Assembly: GCA_903954205.1 (NCBI GenBank)
Contig: CAJBMR010000045.1
Location: forward strand, 1-10,875
Direction of reading: 5' to 3'
DNA length: 10,875 nucleotides
Source of the DNA: an uncultured bacterium
GTDB taxonomy: Bacteria > Actinomycetota > Actinomycetes > S36-B12
Below, piece after piece: positions 7,338 to 10,875 of this stretch; positions within the stretch are counted from its first letter, which is position 1; each line of letters opens with the position of its first letter. The translations under genes were made by a program, and so were the position numbers. Under the pieces are notes generated by a model. The model had not been told where the DNA came from, searched no databases, and saw only the letters and a list, made by a program, of their open reading frames with translations.

Positions 7338-7343
7338 TAGGGT
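7338..7343 (+). promoter_or_regulatory. Candidate -10 (TAGGGT) of the gap–pgk–tpiA promoter
   Basis: TAGGGT fits the actinobacterial -10 pattern, lies 57 bases before gap, and is in the only sizeable gap between whiA and the glycolytic genes. The hexamer 17 bases upstream, TGAGGG at 7315–7320, is a poor -35 and overlaps the whiA stop. Transcription would start near 7350, giving a leader of about 50 bases. The call rests on motif and position only. Confidence 0.5.
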
Positions 7344-7361
7344 TGCGGGATACCGCTGCTC

Positions 7362-7380
7362 GGCGCCGCACGGCGGCGCC
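7362..7380 (+). other. GC hairpin in the gap 5' leader
   Basis: GGCGCCG (7362–7368) and CGGCGCC (7374–7380) form a perfect 7-base-pair all-G/C stem with a 5-base loop CACGG. It begins about 12 bases after the inferred transcription start and ends eight bases before the AGGAGA ribosome site (7389–7394). There is no T tract after it, so it is not a typical intrinsic terminator. It may stabilise the mRNA or tune translation; this is inference. Confidence 0.6.
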
Positions 7381-7399
7381 CCGTACTCAGGAGAACCTC

Positions 7400-8403
<1,004 letters not shown>

Positions 8404-8407
<4 letters not shown>

Positions 8408-9615
8408 GCGACCGGCTCGCGCGACTCGACGTCGCTGGTCACGTGGTCTTCCTGCGCTGCGATCTCAATGTCCCACTTGCCCGCGAAGGCGACAAGGTGA
8501 TCATCGGTGACGATGGTCGTATCCGGGCGAGTGTGGCGACCATCGAGGCGCTCAGGGCGCGAGGTGCGCGCGTCGTGGTGGTCGCCCATCTGGGCCGGCC
8601 ACGGGGCGCGGCGGACCCTGATCTTTCTCTCGCGCCCGTGGCGACCCGACTGGGCGAGCTCCTGGGCGCACCCGTGACATTCGTCCCCGCTGTCACCGGC
8701 GATGCTGTTTCGCAGGCAGTGGCCGGCCTCGGGGACGGTGACGTGGCCCTCCTCGAGAACGTCCGCTTCGATCCTCGCGAGACGAGCAAGGACTCCGCGG
8801 AGCGATCCGCCCTGGCCCGCGAATGGGCCGCGTGGGCGTCCGCGTATGTGAGCGATGGATTTGGCGTCGTGCATCGGGAGCAGGCGTCTGTCACCGACAT
8901 CGCCCGCCTCCTGCCCCACGCGCCCGGCTTGCTCGTCGAGGCGGAGATTGCGAGTTTCTCTCGCGTGCTCAGCGATCCCGAGCGTCCCTACGCCGTCGTG
9001 CTGGGCGGAGCCAAGGTGTCGGACAAGCTGGCGGTCATCGGTCACCTCCTCGAGCGTGTGGACCGCATCCTCATCGGCGGAGGGATGGCCTTCACCTTCC
9101 TCAAGGCTGAAGGATTCTCCGTGGGGACCTCCCTGCTGCAGGAGGATCTTGTGCCGACCGTGCGCGAGATCATGGAACAGGCACGTCGAGACGGCGTGGA
9201 GATTCTGCTACCGGTAGACGTGGTCATCGCCCCGGAATTCTCAGCCGACGCTCCGACGCGCATCGTGAGCGTGGGGGAGATCCCCCCGGACTGGATGGGC
9301 CTCGACATCGGCCCCGATACCGCCAGGGCATATGCGGCTGCGCTCGCCGACGCGCGCACGATCGTCTGGAACGGCCCCATGGGAGTCTTCGAAATTCCCG
9401 CGTTTGCGGAAGGCACACGCGTGGTCGCTGAGGCGATGGCTTCGACGACGGCGTTCACCGTGGTGGGCGGAGGCGACTCGGCAGCTGCCATTCGTGCCCT
9501 GGGAATCGACGAGACACGCTTCAGCCATATCTCGACGGGAGGCGGAGCAAGCCTCGAGCTGCTCGAAGGCCGCGTCCTGCCGGGGCTCGCAGTACTCGAG
9601 GAGGGATCAGCGTGA
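8404..9615 (+). CDS. pgk: Phosphoglycerate kinase
   Basis: This enzyme transfers phosphate from 1,3-bisphosphoglycerate to ADP, the first ATP-yielding step of lower glycolysis. The 403 residues form the usual two-lobe enzyme. The N-lobe substrate residues lie in RCDLNVP (18–24), HLGRP (62–66), ENVRFDP (118–124) and SDGFGVVHR (150–158). The C-lobe nucleotide site has LGGAKVSDKL (200–209), GGGMAFTFL (225–233), WNGPMGVFE (322–330), GGGDSAAA (355–362) and STGGGAS (377–383). GTG at 8404 overlaps the gap stop (GTGA) and starts the protein just before the first conserved strand. An upstream in-frame ATG at 8350 lies inside gap and would add 18 unrelated residues, so it is rejected. No strong Shine-Dalgarno is seen, consistent with coupling to gap translation. 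All catalytic blocks are intact. Confidence 0.98.
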
Positions 9616-10409
9616 CGGAGGCTCGGCGCCCGCTCATGGCGGGAAACTGGAAGATGAACGTCAACCATCTAGAGGCAATCGCTCTCGTGCAGAAGCTCGC
9701 CTTCGCGCTCAAGGATGCCGACTACGACGCCGTTGATGTGGCCGTGTTCCCGCCCTTCACGGACCTTCGTTCGGTGCAGACCCTGATCGATGGTGACGGC
9801 TATCGCATCGCCTACGGTGCTCAGGATCTGTCGGTCCACGACTCGGGAGCCTTCACCGGCGAGATTTCCGGCGCGATGCTGGCGAAGCTCGGCTGTACCT
9901 ACGTGCTCGTGGGACATAGCGAGCGGCGAGAGGCCCACGCGGAGGGGGATGATGTTGCCGCGGCCAAGGTCCGCGCCGCCGGCCGTCATGACATCATCCC
10001 GATCCTGTGCGTCGGTGAGGGTCTCGACGTGCGCCAGCAGGGCCGCCAGGTCGCGCACGTTCTCGAGCAGGTGGCAGCCGGACTCGACGGGGTGTCACCC
10101 GAGACGCTCGCCTCGATCGTCATCGCCTACGAACCTGTCTGGGCCATCGGCACGGGCGAGGTGGCCACGCCGGCCGATGCGCAGGAGGTGTGCGGAGCGA
10201 TCCGTGGGCTCCTGCAAGAGCGATACGGGGACGCCGCCGAAGGCGTGAGGATCCTTTACGGCGGGTCCGTCAAGGTCTCCAATGTCGCGGCGATCATGGC
10301 GGAGCCCGACGTGGATGGCTGTCTTGTGGGCGGAGCCAGCCTCGATCCAGACGAGTTCGTGGGGATCGTGCGCTACCGCCTGCTGGCGGCCACGGAGGAG
10401 GGGGCCTGA
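9612..10409 (+). CDS. tpiA: Triosephosphate isomerase
   Basis: TpiA interconverts dihydroxyacetone phosphate and glyceraldehyde-3-phosphate in the cytoplasm, feeding Gap. The 265-residue (beta/alpha)8 barrel has the substrate residues GNWKMN (N12, K14), electrophile H102 in GHSERR, catalytic base E174 in AYEPVWAIGTG with the mobile loop 6, and phosphate-binding YGGSV (216–220) and LVGGASLDP (238–246). The segment after the catalytic His is AHAEGDDVAAAKV (108–120), somewhat unlike the common HHETDELVNAKV; it lies outside the active site. GTG at 9612 overlaps the pgk stop (GTGA) and is preceded by a strong GAGGAGGGA Shine-Dalgarno (9598–9606) five bases upstream. The gene ends in a hairpin whose loop is the TGA stop codon. 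It completes the gap–pgk–tpiA set. Confidence 0.98.
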   Translation: MTEARRPLMAGNWKMNVNHLEAIALVQKLAFALKDADYDAVDVAVFPPFTDLRSVQTLIDGDGYRIAYGAQDLSVHDSGAFTGEISGAMLAKLGCTYVLVGHSERREAHAEGDDVAAAKVRAAGRHDIIPILCVGEGLDVRQQGRQVAHVLEQVAAGLDGVSPETLASIVIAYEPVWAIGTGEVATPADAQEVCGAIRGLLQERYGDAAEGVRILYGGSVKVSNVAAIMAEPDVDGCLVGGASLDPDEFVGIVRYRLLAATEEGA

Positions 10410-10416
10410 GGCCCCT
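10400..10416 (+). other. Hairpin with the tpiA stop codon as its loop
   Basis: GGGGCC (10401–10406) and GGCCCC (10410–10415) form a perfect 6-base-pair stem with the 3-base loop TGA, the tpiA stop; a G·U pair (10400/10416) can extend it in RNA. It could act as a weak terminator, mRNA 3'-end stabiliser or pause site at the end of the glycolytic operon. There is no T tract behind it, so intrinsic termination in the classical form is not supported. Confidence 0.55.
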
Positions 10417-10422
10417 GCGTGG

Positions 10423-10428
10423 TAACGT
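10423..10428 (+). promoter_or_regulatory. Candidate -10 (TAACGT) of the secG promoter
   Basis: TAACGT in the context TGGTAACGT fits the TAnnnT pattern, lies in the 76-base tpiA–secG gap and would start transcription near 10435. Just downstream, CCGGT-C-ACCGG (10434–10444) is a perfect 5-base dyad that could be an operator or chance. No clear -35 is seen because that position falls in the G-rich end of tpiA. Confidence 0.45.
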
Positions 10429-10442
10429 CAACGCCGGTCACC

Positions 10443-10457
10443 GGGGCCAACGGCCCC
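10443..10457 (+). other. Second GGGGCC hairpin, in the secG leader
   Basis: GGGGCC (10443–10448) and GGCCCC (10452–10457) form a 6-base-pair stem with the loop AAC. The arms are identical to those of the hairpin at the tpiA stop, 42 bases upstream, so arms of the two could also pair with each other. It ends 15 bases before the secG ribosome site. There is no T tract. Confidence 0.55.
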
Positions 10458-10472
10458 ACCCGGATTCCTGGA

Positions 10473-10480
10473 GAGGGGAG
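10473..10480 (+). promoter_or_regulatory. Ribosome-binding site GAGGGGAG deciding the secG start
   Basis: GAGGGGAG lies five bases before GTG at 10486. The earlier in-frame GTG at 10480 overlaps this site and would leave no room for ribosome binding, so 10486 is preferred. Confidence 0.7.
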
Positions 10481-10485
10481 TGCTC

Positions 10486-10734
10486 GTGACGACCGTCCTG
10501 GTCATCGCACTGGCGATCCTGCTCGTCATCACGAGTGTCCTGCTCATCGTTCTCATCCTGCTGCATCGCGGCAAGGGTGGCGGCCTGTCAGATCTCTTCG
10601 GTGGCGGAGTGAGCTCCTCCATCGGTGGTTCGTCGGTCGCCGAGAAGAATCTCGATCGGCTGACCGTCGGGATCGGTCTCATCTGGGCTGCATCGATCGT
10701 GGCCGTAGGCCTGCTCGTGCGCACAGGCTCCTGA
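10486..10734 (+). CDS. secG: SecG, preprotein translocase subunit
   Basis: SecG is the small inner-membrane subunit that assists SecYE/SecA-driven protein export. The 82-residue product has the two-helix family layout: transmembrane segment 1 (about residues 3–26, VLVIALAILLVITSVLLIVLI), a Gly-rich loop HRGKGGGLSDLFGGG (27–41) followed by a Ser/Gly stretch and VAEKNLDRLT, then transmembrane segment 2 (about 60–78) and a short tail. The KGGGLSDLFGG loop is the family signature. The start was chosen by the ribosome site five bases upstream; starting at 10480 adds only two residues. It follows tpiA as in many Gram-positives but probably has its own promoter. Its stop is 42 bases before rbpA. Confidence 0.95.
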   Translation: MTTVLVIALAILLVITSVLLIVLILLHRGKGGGLSDLFGGGVSSSIGGSSVAEKNLDRLTVGIGLIWAASIVAVGLLVRTGS

Positions 10735-10776
10735 CCATGTCCGTGTTGTCTCGCTCGCTGAGCTTTGGGAGGTCCT

Positions 10777-10875
10777 GTGGCCGGTGGTAGTGCTATCCGT
10801 GGCAGCCGTGTGGGAGCGGGTCCCATGGGCGAGGCGGAGCGTGGCGAATCTGCCCCTCGCGTCTTCGTGACGTTC
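10777..10875 (+). CDS. rbpA: RbpA, RNA polymerase-binding protein (3' end outside window)
   Basis: RbpA is an actinobacteria-specific activator that binds the principal sigma factor and RNA polymerase, stabilises the open complex, and influences basal rifampicin tolerance. Only the first 33 codons lie in the window: VAGGSAIRGSRVGAGPMGEA, then ERGESAPRVFVTF up to the edge. This is the highly conserved N-terminal tail, which reaches towards the polymerase active-site cleft, and the start of the core domain; the sigma-interaction domain is outside. The protein is usually about 110–130 residues. GTG at 10777 has GGGAGG (10767–10772) four bases upstream. The 42-base gap after secG shows no convincing promoter, and the GGAAT/GTT sigma-R type site known for Streptomyces rbpA was not seen, so read-through from secG is likely. 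Confidence 0.95.
   Translation, partial: MAGGSAIRGSRVGAGPMGEAERGESAPRVFVTF

Noticed and set aside
7343..7399. Upstream in-frame extension of gap
   Set aside because: It adds 19 Arg/Ala-rich residues absent from the family, begins in the candidate -10, and ignores the AGGAGA-spaced GTG at 7400.
10735..10776. Sigma-R-type promoter before rbpA
   Set aside because: No GGAAT with a correctly spaced GTT was found in or just upstream of the 42-base gap.

Overview
This is a gene-dense stretch of a high-GC actinobacterial chromosome. The evidence is GC-rich third codon positions, frequent GTG starts, an actinobacterial-type UvrA/UvrC pair, WhiA, and a terminal RbpA, a protein confined to actinobacteria. 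The order secG–rbpA straight after gap–pgk–tpiA resembles Actinomycetales/Micrococcales-type genomes, but genus cannot be fixed from sequence alone. All eleven genes lie on the + strand and almost no DNA is unassigned; the longest gaps are about 80 bases.

Layout: (1) 2–2116 is the 3' three-quarters of uvrA (nucleotide excision repair damage sensor), cut by the left edge. (2) 2126–2578 is a small exported Rieske [2Fe-2S] protein with a Tat/lipoprotein-type signal peptide. (3) 2580–4487 uvrC, 4484–5362 rapZ and 5359–6264 yvcK form a tightly coupled run with 4-base ATGA overlaps, followed by whiA (6304–7317). (4) An 82-base promoter/leader region precedes the lower-glycolysis operon gap (7400–8407), pgk (8404–9615), tpiA (9612–10409), again joined by 4-base GTGA overlaps. 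(5) After a 76-base spacer with a likely promoter and two matching hairpins comes secG (10486–10734), then the first 33 codons of rbpA, cut by the right edge.

Functional themes: UvrA and UvrC belong to excision repair. RapZ and YvcK belong to families tied to amino-sugar/UDP-GlcNAc and central-carbon sensing. WhiA is a transcription factor for division and differentiation. Gap, Pgk and TpiA carry out triose-phosphate interconversion and the first ATP-yielding steps of lower glycolysis. SecG and RbpA support protein export and RNA polymerase.

This is mainly a conserved housekeeping neighbourhood. I found no mobile element, CRISPR, toxin system or unrecognised gene cluster, and no convincing undescribed system. 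The points most worth a second look are small: a probable leaderless promoter whose -10 includes the uvrA stop codon, the lipoprotein-like Rieske gene between uvrA and uvrC, twin GGGGCC hairpins around the tpiA–secG junction (one with the stop codon as its loop), and a compact hairpin in the gap leader.
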